64,000 bases of DNA from an uncultured Cellvibrionales bacterium (GCA_913019905.1 CAJVZD010000021.1:26817-90816), one strand, 5' to 3'. Shown: positions 36,986 to 46,147, counted from the stretch's first letter. Numbers and translations are program-made. Notes: generated by a model from the sequence alone, not told the origin.

Positions 36986-37846
36986 ATGTTATTACGTTTT
37001 ACTAAAATGCAGGGGCTTGGAAACGATTTTGTCGTACTGGACCTCATTACACAACGCTTTAATCTTCAGCAACGACATATTGCAAAGATTGCGGACCGTC
37101 ATTTTGGCATTGGATGTGATCAGGTACTCGCAGTAGAAGTACCTCTCAGCCCGGACGTCGATTTTCGCTATCGCATATTTAACGCCGATGGCAGTGAAGT
37201 GGAACAATGCGGCAACGGTGCCCGCTGTTTTGCCAAGTTTGTTCGCGACAAAAAACTCACGGCGCAAAGACTCATTAAAGTGGCAACAAGTAGTGGTGTG
37301 ATTGAGCTAGAGATTATCGACAACAACCAAGTAAGAGTGAACATGGGCAGCCCCATACTAAACCCCGACAGTGTTCCGTTTCTCGTTACCAATACAGCTG
37401 AAAATTCGTCGTATGATGATTCGAATGATAATACCTATGTCATTGAAACTAATGGTAAATATCATGAGATTGGCGTAGTCTCTCTCGGAAATCCGCACGC
37501 TGTAATAGCGGTTGAAAACGTTCGTACTGCTGACGTGTCAACCATTGGCCCCGCCATTGAAAAGCATCCGCAATTTCCGCAACAGGTAAATGTCGGATTT
37601 ATGCAAGTAATTAGCCCCAGTGAAATACATTTAAGAGTCCATGAGCGGGCCGCTGGCGAAACACTCGCTTGCGGCAGCGGTGCGTGCGCCGCAGTCGTCT
37701 CTGGGCATTTACGCGGATTACTTAATGATAATGTGCGGGTACACCTGCCCGGCGGTGAACTCGACATCGAATGGCGTGGTCGCGGACATCCAGTTATGAT
37801 GACAGGCCCAGCGACCAGTGTTTATGAAGGACAACTATTACTCTAG
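36986..37846 (+). CDS. dapF: Diaminopimelate epimerase
   Basis: DapF interconverts LL- and meso-diaminopimelate, feeding both lysine and peptidoglycan synthesis, without a cofactor. The 286 residues have the two catalytic cysteines C75 (EQCGNGARC) and C229 (ETLACGSGACA), with N-terminal MLLRFTKMQGLGNDFVVLD and the closing GHPVMMTGPATSVYEG. A good AAGGA lies about 10 nt before the ATG. It is followed by the DUF484 gene and xerC, the standard dapF-DUF484-xerC-yigB set of gammaproteobacteria. Confidence 0.98.
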   Translation: MLLRFTKMQGLGNDFVVLDLITQRFNLQQRHIAKIADRHFGIGCDQVLAVEVPLSPDVDFRYRIFNADGSEVEQCGNGARCFAKFVRDKKLTAQRLIKVATSSGVIELEIIDNNQVRVNMGSPILNPDSVPFLVTNTAENSSYDDSNDNTYVIETNGKYHEIGVVSLGNPHAVIAVENVRTADVSTIGPAIEKHPQFPQQVNVGFMQVISPSEIHLRVHERAAGETLACGSGACAAVVSGHLRGLLNDNVRVHLPGGELDIEWRGRGHPVMMTGPATSVYEGQLLL

Positions 37847-37900
37847 TCGGCGATACTGAAAATAAATTAGATAATATAATCAAAAAAATAGGATTCAACG

Positions 37901-38587
37901 GTGGAATTGGTTAAGCAGCTAGAAAAAGATATTTCAGAAGATGACGTCGCTCAATATTTAAAGAGCCATTCAGGGTTTTTTCTTAAGCGGGACGATTTAC
38001 TTTTAGAGCTGGAGCTTGCCCACCCCAGCGGGGGTGCAGTTTCTTTACTCGAACGGCAAGTTAGCCTATTGCGAGAGCGCAATATGGACATGCGAAGCCG
38101 TCTGAACAATCTGCTGAACAATGCCCAAGGCAATGATCAATTGTTTGATAAAACAAAACAGTTAACACTGTCGCTCATTGAGGCACAAGGTTTGGATTCT
38201 ATTGTTAATACTTTCAACCGCAGTTTACTCAGCGATTTTTCAATGGACTTTTCCTGTCTCACCCTCTTTGGAAACCCCGAAAAGCATCGTTCCGTCAATT
38301 CGCGGATGGTGTGTGTAGACGACGCCTATCAAAAGATCCCTGGATTACTCACAGACAACAATACCACTTGCGGCGTATTGCGGCCGGAAGAATTGAATTT
38401 TTTGTTTTCCGAACAGGCGGATAAAGTAAAATCGGCAGCGGTGGTGCCTTTAGCCCACGGCAAAGCGCTTGGAGTTATAGCCATTGGCAGCAAGGATCCA
38501 GAATACTTTGGCTCCGATCTGAGCACACTATTCCTAAGTTATTTGGGCGATATATTGAGCCGCATTTTGCCCAGATACATTACTTAG
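37901..38587 (+). CDS. DUF484 family protein (YigA-like)
   Basis: The 228-residue protein matches DUF484: an N-terminal helical segment with DDVAQYLKSHSGFFLKRDDLL, then LLERQVSLLRERNMDMRSRL (coiled coil), then a GAF-like domain (about 95-225) ending GVIAIGSKDPEYFGSDL. The function is unknown. The gene is almost always located between dapF and xerC, as here (GTG start 54 bp after dapF, xerC start 38 bp downstream). The GAF-like fold suggests ligand binding, but no ligand residues are evident. Confidence 0.92.
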   Translation: MELVKQLEKDISEDDVAQYLKSHSGFFLKRDDLLLELELAHPSGGAVSLLERQVSLLRERNMDMRSRLNNLLNNAQGNDQLFDKTKQLTLSLIEAQGLDSIVNTFNRSLLSDFSMDFSCLTLFGNPEKHRSVNSRMVCVDDAYQKIPGLLTDNNTTCGVLRPEELNFLFSEQADKVKSAAVVPLAHGKALGVIAIGSKDPEYFGSDLSTLFLSYLGDILSRILPRYIT

Positions 38588-38625
38588 GGTTTCTTTCTGT
38601 CTATCTATCAATTCGAGAAGGTACG

Positions 38626-39564
38626 ATGACCGGTACTAGTTGGCAGCATCAGATTGATGAATTCCTAACGTACTTGAAATCAACTCGGCAGCTTTCTCAC
38701 CATACCCTCGATAGTTATCGCAGAGACTTAAAGAAAATATCGCAATTTGCTGGCGAAAGAGATATTACCGATTCTGCGAAATTGCATACGGCAGATGTTC
38801 GCCAATGGATTTCGCACCTACACCGCCAGGGACTAACAGGGGTGAGTTTGCGAAGAGCACTTTCTGCTGTGCGTAGTTTCTATAAATACCGCAACCGTCT
38901 CGGCAGCAATCACAATCCGGCGCTTAATGTACAAGCACCAAAATCGGAAAAAAAGCTGCCCAAGGCCTTAGACGCTGACAATATGCAGCTATTCTTGTCT
39001 ATTGAAGGGGAGGATTTACTCAGTATCAGAGATCGAGCGATTCTTGAATTGTTCTATTCTTCAGGTCTGCGTTTATCGGAGCTGGTCGATTTAAATGTCA
39101 ATGATATCGACATCCCCGATGCACTAGTAACGGTGACGGGAAAAGGGGACAAAACACGCACTTTACCCGTCGGAAGTTTTGCTGTTAGAGCTCTAGAGCA
39201 ATGGCTTAAAGCTCGAGAGGATTTACACCCGGAAACGTCTGCCGTATTCCTTTCGAACCGCGGGGTGCGTATCGCGCGAAGAACTGTGCAAGCGCGGTTA
39301 AAAAAATACAGCCAACAGCAAGGCATGGGTCAAAATATACATCCTCATATGCTCAGGCATTCTTTTGCCAGTCATATGTTGGAATCCAGTGGCGATTTAC
39401 GCGCGGTTCAAGAGTTATTGGGCCACGCAAATATTTCGACCACACAAGTATATACTCATCTGGATTTTCAACATTTGGCAAAGGTCTATGACAAGGCCCA
39501 TCCACGTGCGATTCAAACAGAAATGCCGATCAATAAACCTAAACCAGCAACGGACGAACCATAA
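38626..39564 (+). CDS. xerC: Site-specific tyrosine recombinase XerC
   Basis: XerC with XerD resolves chromosome dimers at dif near the division septum. The 312 residues have an N-terminal SAM-like domain (about 8-95) and the catalytic domain with R149 (SSGLRLSEL), K173 (TGKGDKTRTL), H241-R244 (HMLRHSFASH), H267 (LGHANI) and Tyr nucleophile Y276 (TTQVYTHLD). All five invariants and the tyrosine are in place. It is in the dapF operon, so it is the housekeeping recombinase and not a phage integrase. Tail VIH near KVYDKAHPRA is standard. Confidence 0.97.
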   Translation: MTGTSWQHQIDEFLTYLKSTRQLSHHTLDSYRRDLKKISQFAGERDITDSAKLHTADVRQWISHLHRQGLTGVSLRRALSAVRSFYKYRNRLGSNHNPALNVQAPKSEKKLPKALDADNMQLFLSIEGEDLLSIRDRAILELFYSSGLRLSELVDLNVNDIDIPDALVTVTGKGDKTRTLPVGSFAVRALEQWLKAREDLHPETSAVFLSNRGVRIARRTVQARLKKYSQQQGMGQNIHPHMLRHSFASHMLESSGDLRAVQELLGHANISTTQVYTHLDFQHLAKVYDKAHPRAIQTEMPINKPKPATDEP

Positions 39565-39572
39565 CGTTAACT

Positions 39573-40313
39573 ATGTCTCAGAAGCCAATAAAAGACAAAC
39601 CGATAAAAGTCATTACCTTCGATTTAGATGACACTTTATGGGAGGTAACTCCCGTATTGATAAAGGCGGAAAAAATCGTATTCGACTGGCTAGTAATAAA
39701 CGCAGCTAAAATCGGAGAACGGTTTTCGGCAGACAGTTTACGTGATTGGAAATGGAAACTTTACAAACAACAACCTCAGCTCAACAACAAAATAAGCCAG
39801 ATGCGGATTTTTTCTGTAGAGCAAGCACTGCTTCACGTCGGCTACAGTCCAACTGAAGCAAAAATAACCGCGCACCAAGCATTCGACATCTTTCTAGATG
39901 CAAGACATCAAGTCACCCTGTTTGACGATGTAGTTCCTATGTTAGAGACTTTGCGTCATGATTATTCACTGGGCGTTTTAACAAATGGTAACGCGGATAT
40001 TTCACGACTCAATATAGGAAAGCTATTTGACTTTTCATTTTCAGCGGAACAACTGAATGCCAGTAAACCAGCCCCCCAACACTTTCAAGCAGCTCAGCAG
40101 TTCAGTGGTGCGAAGGCCGAAGAAATCATTCATATTGGCGACCACATAGAACACGACGTGGCGGGCGCACGACTCGCTGGCTGCCATGCAATCTGGTACA
40201 ACCCCGGTAAAAATCCTCGGACGATGCACGAGCACGATTTCTTGGAAGTTCATTCACTTGCAGACCTACCACAAATAATTAAACAAATTGAGTACCAGCT
40301 TGCAACTAAATAG
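39573..40313 (+). CDS. yigB: HAD-superfamily hydrolase, YigB-type phosphatase
   Basis: The 246 residues are a HAD-IA phosphatase. Motif I is ITFDLDDTLWEVTPV (nucleophile Asp, general acid Asp), motif II is LGVLTNGNADIS, the Lys is in LNASKPAPQHF, and motif III/IV is EEIIHIGDHIEHDVAGARLAG. E. coli YigB removes phosphate from FMN and other small substrates. The substrate here is assumed by position in dapF-DUF484-xerC-yigB. It starts 8 nt after xerC and converges on the sutA-like gene, overlapping it by 8 nt. Confidence 0.9.
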   Translation: MSQKPIKDKPIKVITFDLDDTLWEVTPVLIKAEKIVFDWLVINAAKIGERFSADSLRDWKWKLYKQQPQLNNKISQMRIFSVEQALLHVGYSPTEAKITAHQAFDIFLDARHQVTLFDDVVPMLETLRHDYSLGVLTNGNADISRLNIGKLFDFSFSAEQLNASKPAPQHFQAAQQFSGAKAEEIIHIGDHIEHDVAGARLAGCHAIWYNPGKNPRTMHEHDFLEVHSLADLPQIIKQIEYQLATK

Positions 40314-40569
40314 GCCTTTGTCCATAACGATACACAGGCCGTCGCGGTGGATCACCCGTAGCTTGTGAGCCGACACGATCAATGCGCCCACCCTTCGCCA
40401 AAAATTTAGAAATATCTGAATCTACTTTTTCGTGTATCCGTTTTCGCGACGCGACTGTTCTACTCTCTGCAGTCTCTTCGAGGCTACCCATAAAGTTTAA
40501 ATCAATGTCTTGATTACTCGGTATTCCTTCATTCTTTGAAGCTTCTTTTTTCTGGTATTTTCTGGCCAT
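40306..40569 (-). CDS. sutA: SutA-like RNA polymerase-binding regulator (87 aa)
   Basis: The C-terminal half (FLAKGGRI, then DPPRRPVYRYGQRPI) matches the end of Pseudomonas SutA (FLSRGGKV ... DPPKKPDSKYGSRPI). The N-terminal half is not acidic and low-complexity as in SutA but polar and basic (MARKYQKKEASKNEG). SutA binds RNA polymerase and raises housekeeping expression during slow growth in Pseudomonas. The gene lies next to yigB in the same convergent arrangement, which supports orthology. A good AAGGA lies 9 nt upstream of the ATG. I judge it a SutA homologue with a diverged N-terminus. Confidence 0.78.
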   Translation of the reverse strand: MARKYQKKEASKNEGIPSNQDIDLNFMGSLEETAESRTVASRKRIHEKVDSDISKFLAKGGRIDRVGSQATGDPPRRPVYRYGQRPI

Positions 40570-41171
40570 AAACTCGATCCTTCTATCAATAAAACCCCTT
40601 ACTTGAGTTAACCAATAGTCATTAATATTAAGGCTGAGGTTTATTTATAGACCATAGACCGCTGCGGGCCATGAAAAACTTCATCGTTCTTAGTTTGTTT
40701 TGCTCTAACATCAGTTCAGCTTTTCGCGATTCTTCCTAACGACCAATATTGGCCCTTAACAGAAAAATTTCTGGGAGCGCAATTTATTGTCCAGCAGATA
40801 GGATTACTCGGAAAATAATGAACTATTTTGGTTAATATATTGAGTGAGTCGATACAGACTGTTTCGAATATGTGTATGCAAGCCGTTGTTATTAATCACT
40901 ATCAGTTTTCACTAGCCAGCAAAAATTGTCAGGCGCTGACTATTTAGACTGCTGTAAATCCACTACAACAGATTCCATGACAGAAAATGACCATAGGTAT
41001 TTTATGACTATTTGAGCTGGCCGGAAGATAGTAAACAGACCGTCCAGCAAAAATTCAAATTTGATTGGTAAGCCTTCGATAAAACTCTGAGCTTAACTGC
41101 ACTCGAACAATCTTCCGCTCAGTGCAGTTTTGAACTTGGAAAGGCAGGATAGGTGGCTGGATTTAAATCGT
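40570..41171. other. 602-bp non-coding region between sutA-like gene and glnK
   Basis: No gene is supported. A perfect 9-bp inverted repeat (AACTGCACT at 41095-41103, AGTGCAGTT at 41121-41129) with a 17-nt loop stands out. It could be a terminator (TTTTG follows on the forward strand) or part of a small RNA. The rest holds the sutA promoter and scattered AT-rich sequence. Confidence 0.45.
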
Positions 41172-41194
41172 AAAAAGAGACTCCCTTGGGAGCC
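41172..41194 (-). terminator. Terminator of distal glnK
   Basis: On the reverse strand a GGCTCCC/GGGAGTC stem (one G-U pair, 41179-41194) is followed by TCTTTTT (T-run at 41172-41176). It begins just after the glnK stop. Confidence 0.7.
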
Positions 41195-41200
41195 GACAAT

Positions 41201-41793
<593 letters not shown>

Positions 41794-41823
41794 AAAAAAA
41801 AGGCGCCTTTAAGGCGCCCTTTT
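41794..41823 (-). terminator. Strong intrinsic terminator of amtB
   Basis: On the reverse strand GGCGCC / TTAAA loop / GGCGCC, extended by A-T and G-U pairs to about 11 bp, is followed by eight T residues (41794-41801). It lies 16 bp after the amtB stop and separates amtB from the second glnK. Confidence 0.9.
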
Positions 41824-41839
41824 CATAACAAAGTCGAAC

Positions 41840-43078
41840 TTACTTATTAGTAAATTCTGGATAAGCTTCCATACCACACTCTGATAAATCGACACCTTCG
41901 TATTCGTCTTCTTCACTAACGCGAATACCGATAACCATTTTCAAAATGTACCAAACGATAAAGCTTGTGATAAACACCCATCCAAAGATAGTCAACGCAC
42001 CGATTAACTGACCGGAAAAGCTTGACGCATCGTTGGTTAACGGAACTACCATTAGACCCAGTAATCCAACAACGCCGTGCACTGAAATCGCGCCAACAGG
42101 ATCGTCGATCTTCAGCTTGTCCAGAGCAAGGATCGAAAATACGACCAAGATACCGCCGGCACCACCGATAAGAGTCGCTTGCAATGCTGTCGGTGTCGAT
42201 GGTTCGGCCGTTATCGCAACCAGACCAGCCAAGGCGCCGTTTAATGCCATCGTCAAATCAGCCTTGCCAAATTTGATTTGAGCAACAATCAGCGCGGCAA
42301 TCAGTCCGCCAGCGGCTGCGGCATTGGTATTCATAAATACGACTGCGACACTGTTAGCGCTTTCAACACTGGCCGTTGCCAGTACCGAACCGCCATTGAA
42401 ACCAAACCAGCCCATCCACAGGATAAAAGTGCCCAATGTTGCCATGGGTAAGTTTGCACCAGGGATCGCATTGATGGAGCCGTTGGCTCCGTATTTGCCT
42501 TTACGAGCACCTAGTAACAATACACCTGCTAGCGCTGCTGACGCGCCTGCCATATGTACAATACCCGATCCTGCAAAATCAGAGAAACCAAGATCACCCA
42601 AGGTATACATGCCAAAAACCGCGTTTCCACCCCAAGTCCACGAGCCTTCCATTGGATAAATGAAACCGGTCAAAACAATGGCGAATGCAAGAAACGACCA
42701 CAATTTCATCCGTTCGGCCACTGCACCAGATACAATTGACATCGCCGTCGCTACAAAGACCACCTGGAAGAAAAAGTCCGCTGAAGGCGCGTAAGTCGCT
42801 GGTTCTTCTGCGCCGGTAACACCGTCAGCGGTAATTCCTGCTAACAATGCTGAACCTAAATCGGGATACATAATCGCGTAACCGACAATCATGTACATAG
42901 TGCAAGAGATCGCGTACAACGCTACGTTTTTTGTGAGAATTTCTGTGGTATTTTTTGAACGTACCAATCCAGCTTCCAGCATGGAAAAACCAGCGGCCAT
43001 CCACATTACGAACGCCCCGCATACCAAGAAATAAAAGGTATCCAGTGCGTATTTTAATTGAAAAATTTCGTTTTCCAT
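41840..43078 (-). CDS. amtB: Ammonium transporter
   Basis: AmtB is a trimeric inner-membrane ammonium channel. The 412 residues from the ATG at 43078 (GGAGG 9 nt upstream) have 11 expected helices, the family motif FAGSGIVHMAGASAALAG (pore His), DPVGAISVHGVVGLLGLMVV (second pore His), and GAVAERMKLWSFL. The N-terminus lacks a signal peptide. The GTG at 43093 is a possible alternative start. It lies between two glnK genes in the order glnK-amtB-glnK, so PII can block the channel from both gene products. Upstream glnK is 43 bp away and probably on the same transcript. Confidence 0.97.
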   Translation of the reverse strand: MENEIFQLKYALDTFYFLVCGAFVMWMAAGFSMLEAGLVRSKNTTEILTKNVALYAISCTMYMIVGYAIMYPDLGSALLAGITADGVTGAEEPATYAPSADFFFQVVFVATAMSIVSGAVAERMKLWSFLAFAIVLTGFIYPMEGSWTWGGNAVFGMYTLGDLGFSDFAGSGIVHMAGASAALAGVLLLGARKGKYGANGSINAIPGANLPMATLGTFILWMGWFGFNGGSVLATASVESANSVAVVFMNTNAAAAGGLIAALIVAQIKFGKADLTMALNGALAGLVAITAEPSTPTALQATLIGGAGGILVVFSILALDKLKIDDPVGAISVHGVVGLLGLMVVPLTNDASSFSGQLIGALTIFGWVFITSFIVWYILKMVIGIRVSEEDEYEGVDLSECGMEAYPEFTNK

Positions 43079-43121
43079 ATCTAAGCCCTCCACAAGCCTA
43101 TGGTTGTTGTTGTTTTGCGAC

Positions 43122-43508
<387 letters not shown>

Positions 43509-43517
43509 CTAAATGTA

Positions 43518-43540
43518 GAAAGCCGGCAAATATGCCGGCT
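43518..43540 (-). terminator. Weak terminator or attenuator after porin gene
   Basis: On the reverse strand a perfect 8-bp stem AGCCGGCA/TGCCGGCT (43533-43540, 43521-43528) has a 4-nt loop, and only three T residues follow directly. Some read-through into glnK-amtB is likely. Confidence 0.6.
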
Positions 43541-43549
43541 AATTTCGTT

Positions 43550-44197
43550 TTACTCGCCCAGTGGGATGCTATAAGAAACAACAAAGTTCAAATCGTCATC
43601 AACGCCTTCGTAATCGTCCTGATCAACAACCTGGCTTAAAGTGAAACTTAGGTTGTCGTTGTATGAGTATCCCAGGTCTACGTGAGAATAATCATTGTCG
43701 CTATCATCGTTCGAGGTTGTTCCGTAAGTCGCTGAAAACGCACCGAATTCCGCGCCGACAGTAAGATAGGTATAACCGTTATCACCAGCAATATTGTCGT
43801 AATAAGTCACGGACACAGGACCAAAACCGACCGCCAAAATGATTTCCGATAAATCGGCAAAAGTACCCTGGCTTTCACCTAGATCTGGGTACATGTAATT
43901 CCATACGCTCAAATCGACGCTGATATCGCCCATTTCCATTCCGTAGCCCGCAAATAGATCGTATTCGTTGCCACTGGCGTCATCACCCGAAGATCCCCAA
44001 ATACCACCGTAAGCACCGCCCATGCTAGCGACAACGTCGCCAAAAACCGCAGGAGAACCATCACCTAAGTCCTGACCACGCCAAAGGTATGCCGACGCTA
44101 CACCAACAGATCCCGCAACTTCAATTTCTGCCATTACTGGAACAGAAAAGGCCGTAGCCGCAACGGCAGATGCCAATATGGTTTTAATTGTTTTCAT
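43550..44197 (-). CDS. TorF-family putative outer-membrane porin
   Basis: The 215-residue product from the ATG at 44197 (GGAGAA upstream) has a clean signal peptide (TILASAVAATAFSVPVMA) and a beta-rich mature part (EIEVAGSVGVASAYLWRGQD, then repeated acidic-loop strands: NYMYPDLGESQGTFADLSEI, VTYYDNIAGDNGYTYL). The AYLWRGxDLG pattern and the C-terminal FVVSYSIPLGE fit the TorF/Gcw_chp porin family. In many proteobacteria such a porin is found next to glnK-amtB. A role in nitrogen-compound entry across the outer membrane is inferred from that linkage. It is the first gene of the porin-glnK-amtB run, preceded by candidate sigma-54 and NtrC sites. Confidence 0.85.
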   Translation of the reverse strand: MKTIKTILASAVAATAFSVPVMAEIEVAGSVGVASAYLWRGQDLGDGSPAVFGDVVASMGGAYGGIWGSSGDDASGNEYDLFAGYGMEMGDISVDLSVWNYMYPDLGESQGTFADLSEIILAVGFGPVSVTYYDNIAGDNGYTYLTVGAEFGAFSATYGTTSNDDSDNDYSHVDLGYSYNDNLSFTLSQVVDQDDYEGVDDDLNFVVSYSIPLGE

Positions 44198-44291
44198 GTG
44201 TGTATTCTCCGAATATTTTAATATTGTCATTAATGTCAATGTTTCTAATTAATGTTCCCCAAGACTCAATAATGTGAGTTGCCTTACTCTT

Positions 44292-44308
44292 AGCACAAGG
44301 TATACCAA
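44292..44308 (-). promoter_or_regulatory. Sigma-54-like promoter of porin-glnK-amtB
   Basis: The reverse-strand sequence TTGGTATACCTTGTGCT matches 9 of the 13 fixed positions in the sigma-54 consensus, and the invariant GG and GC are 10 nt apart (GG at 44305-44306, GC at 44293-44294). It lies about 95 bp upstream of the porin start codon. Confidence 0.45.
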
Positions 44309-44393
44309 CTTATTATTTTCTTTATTATTCAATTAGTTAGCTAATGTTTTCCGATAGGGTCACAGGTATTCCGAGAGATTCGGGCCGCCCCAT

Positions 44394-44438
44394 GCGCACT
44401 AATAGTGCACCAATACGAAAACGCACTCTATATGTGCG
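44394..44438. promoter_or_regulatory. Two NtrC-like palindromes upstream of porin-glnK-amtB
   Basis: GCAC-N7-GTGC at 44423-44437 has the spacing of NtrC enhancer half-sites. A second GCAC-N5-GTGC at 44396-44408 is 28 bp away, centre to centre. Both are roughly 100-130 bp upstream of the sigma-54-like -24 element. An 8-base palindrome is expected about once in this window by chance, so the position is the main evidence. Confidence 0.4.
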
Positions 44439-44531
44439 ATCAATTTGCCTTCCGCACCTATTTAGACGACTTTTGCGGTACAAAGCGTTCAGATCCGTTA
44501 AAAAAGCTCTGTTAAATAGTGGAAATAGGTT

Positions 44532-44603
44532 GGATTGCTGGATTGCTGGATTACGGGATTACGGGATTACGGGATTACGGGATTACGGGATTACGGGATT
44601 GTT
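44532..44603. repeat. 8-bp tandem repeat array (VNTR)
   Basis: Two units of GGATTGCT (44532-44547) are followed by six exact units of GGATTACG (44548-44595) and a partial unit (GGATT). The unit length is not a multiple of three. It is downstream of urtE in an intergenic region. Confidence 0.95.
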
Positions 44604-44638
44604 ATCAAGATAACCGAAGACTACTCATCTATCTTTCA

Positions 44639-44667
44639 TGATAGTGCAGCTTATTTACACACTATCA
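44639..44667 (-). terminator. Hairpin after urtE
   Basis: An 8-bp stem (TGATAGTG/CACTATCA) with a 13-nt loop lies 22 bp after the urtE stop on the reverse strand. The T-tract is poor, so the assignment is tentative. Confidence 0.4.
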
Positions 44668-44689
44668 AGGAGACAATTTTTCGACCTAT

Positions 44690-45385
44690 TCACACTGTCA
44701 TATGGCCTCTAACTTCGTCCTCGACCATGTCTTCGCCACGGCCCGACAAAATGACTTCGCCGTGATCCATTACAACGTAACTGTCAGCCAATGCTCGGGC
44801 AAAATCAAAATATTGTTCCACTAGCAGAATCGCCATTTCACCGCGATTTCGCAGCAAACCGATGACTTCCTGGATGTCTTTTATTATTGATGGTTGAATA
44901 CCCTCCGTCGGCTCATCGAGTATCAATAGCCGAGGTTTGGTTACCAAGGCTCGAGCAATAGCTAGTTGTTGCTGTTGACCACCGGATAAGTCTCCACCTC
45001 GTCGCTTTAACATCTCTCTCAACACCGGAAAAAGATCCAGTATTTCTCTATCGACCCTCCGTTCACTTCTCGGCAACGCCGCGAATCCGGTTTGAAGATT
45101 TTCGTAAACCGTTAGCTGAGAAAATATTTCACGCCCCTGAGGGACATAGGCTATGCCAGACCTCGCACGATCGGCAACGTTAAGGGTGTGAATGGGTCGG
45201 CCCTCCCATAATATTTCTCCAGAGCTAATCGATTGCTGCCCAGAGACAGCTCTCAAGGTCGACGTCTTACCGACACCATTTCGGCCAAGCACACAGGTCA
45301 CCTGAGCTTTTTCTGCGGTCATAGACACGCCGCGTAGCGCCTGGCTAGCACCGTAAAACAAATCAATATTCTTTATTTCCAACAT
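44690..45385 (-). CDS. urtE: Urea ABC transporter ATP-binding protein UrtE
   Basis: The 231 residues form a LivF-type ABC ATPase: Walker A GRNGVGKTST, Q-loop region VPQGREIFSQLTVYENL, signature LSGGQQQQLAIARAL, Walker B LLILDEPTEGIQPS, and a His switch equivalent region AILLVEQYFDFA. The GIQP stretch is the UrtE/LivF pattern. It is the last gene of urtABCDE, 3 bp downstream of urtD, and pairs with UrtD on the inside of the membrane. Urea specificity follows from the operon, which also precedes urease genes. Confidence 0.96.
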   Translation of the reverse strand: MLEIKNIDLFYGASQALRGVSMTAEKAQVTCVLGRNGVGKTSTLRAVSGQQSISSGEILWEGRPIHTLNVADRARSGIAYVPQGREIFSQLTVYENLQTGFAALPRSERRVDREILDLFPVLREMLKRRGGDLSGGQQQQLAIARALVTKPRLLILDEPTEGIQPSIIKDIQEVIGLLRNRGEMAILLVEQYFDFARALADSYVVMDHGEVILSGRGEDMVEDEVRGHMTV

Positions 45386-45388
45386 ACG

Positions 45389-46147
45389 CTAACGCCCCAA
45401 ATAGACCTCAATAACGCGAGAATCTTGCTGCACTTGTTCAAGTCGGCCCTCGGCTAGCGTCGAGCCCTCGTGTAAAACTGTGACCGTTGTATCCAGCGCT
45501 TTTATAAAGTCCATATCGTGCTCAACGACGACCACCGAATGTGCACCGGTAATTTCTTTCAATAGCTCGGCGGTCGTTTCGGTTTCACTATCAGTCATCC
45601 CAGCCGCCGGTTCGTCTACCAATAATAATTGTGGGTCCTGTACTAGTAACATGCCAATTTCCAACCACTGCTTTTGTCCGTGAGAGAGAGATCCGCCCAA
45701 GTCATAACGGCGATCAGCTAAGGCGATTTGTTCCAGAACCTCCTCTATTCGATCTTTTTGTTTGGCTTTAAGTTTGTGGAATAGGGCCTGAAAAACACCG
45801 CGCCCTCCTTGCAGCGCCAATTCCAAATTTTGAAACAAACTCAGACTTTCAATAACCGTTGGTTTTTGAAACTTCCGGCCTATGCCCAGGTTCGCAATTT
45901 CAGCTTCATCATATTTGGTTAAATCGATGTTATCGGAAAAAATCACCTCACCCTCATCGGGCCGCAATTTGCCGGTAATGACATCCATCATCGTGGTTTT
46001 ACCAGCGCCATTAGGGCCAATAATCGCTCGCATCTCGCCCTTTTTTAAGGTGAGAGACAAATTGTTAAGGGCTTTAAACCCATCAAAACTCTTACTGACC
46101 CCATTAACATACAAAATTGTATCGTCACCGATATGAGCGGTTTTCAT
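45389..46147 (-). CDS. urtD: Urea ABC transporter ATP-binding protein UrtD
   Basis: The 252 residues form a LivG-type ABC ATPase with Walker A GPNGAGKTTMMD, a signature-like LSHGQKQWLEIGMLL (the SGG of LSGGQ is replaced by SHG, normal in UrtD), Walker B LLLVDEPAAGMTDSE and HDMDFIKAL for the H-loop. The C-terminus EGRLEQVQQDSRVIEVYLGR is typical of UrtD. Its ATG overlaps the urtC stop by 4 nt, so the two are translationally coupled. Together with UrtE it energises the UrtB/UrtC permease. Confidence 0.96.
   Translation of the reverse strand: MKTAHIGDDTILYVNGVSKSFDGFKALNNLSLTLKKGEMRAIIGPNGAGKTTMMDVITGKLRPDEGEVIFSDNIDLTKYDEAEIANLGIGRKFQKPTVIESLSLFQNLELALQGGRGVFQALFHKLKAKQKDRIEEVLEQIALADRRYDLGGSLSHGQKQWLEIGMLLVQDPQLLLVDEPAAGMTDSETETTAELLKEITGAHSVVVVEHDMDFIKALDTTVTVLHEGSTLAEGRLEQVQQDSRVIEVYLGR

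Larger units (their letters stand above)
44198..44689. other. Regulatory and repeat region between urtE and porin gene
   Basis: This 492-bp region carries the sigma-54-like and NtrC-like sites of the porin-glnK-amtB unit, the 8-bp tandem repeat array (44532-44600) and the hairpin after urtE. It contains no supported gene. Confidence 0.55.

Noticed and set aside
38626..39564. Tyrosine recombinase as a mobile-element integrase
   Set aside because: Its place in the dapF-DUF484-xerC-yigB operon and its family features show housekeeping XerC.
44344..44765. Forward reading frames with GLRDYGITGLRDYGI repeats
   Set aside because: They are produced by the 8-bp tandem repeat. Two frames are open over it only because of its sequence, and there is no ribosome-binding site or family match.
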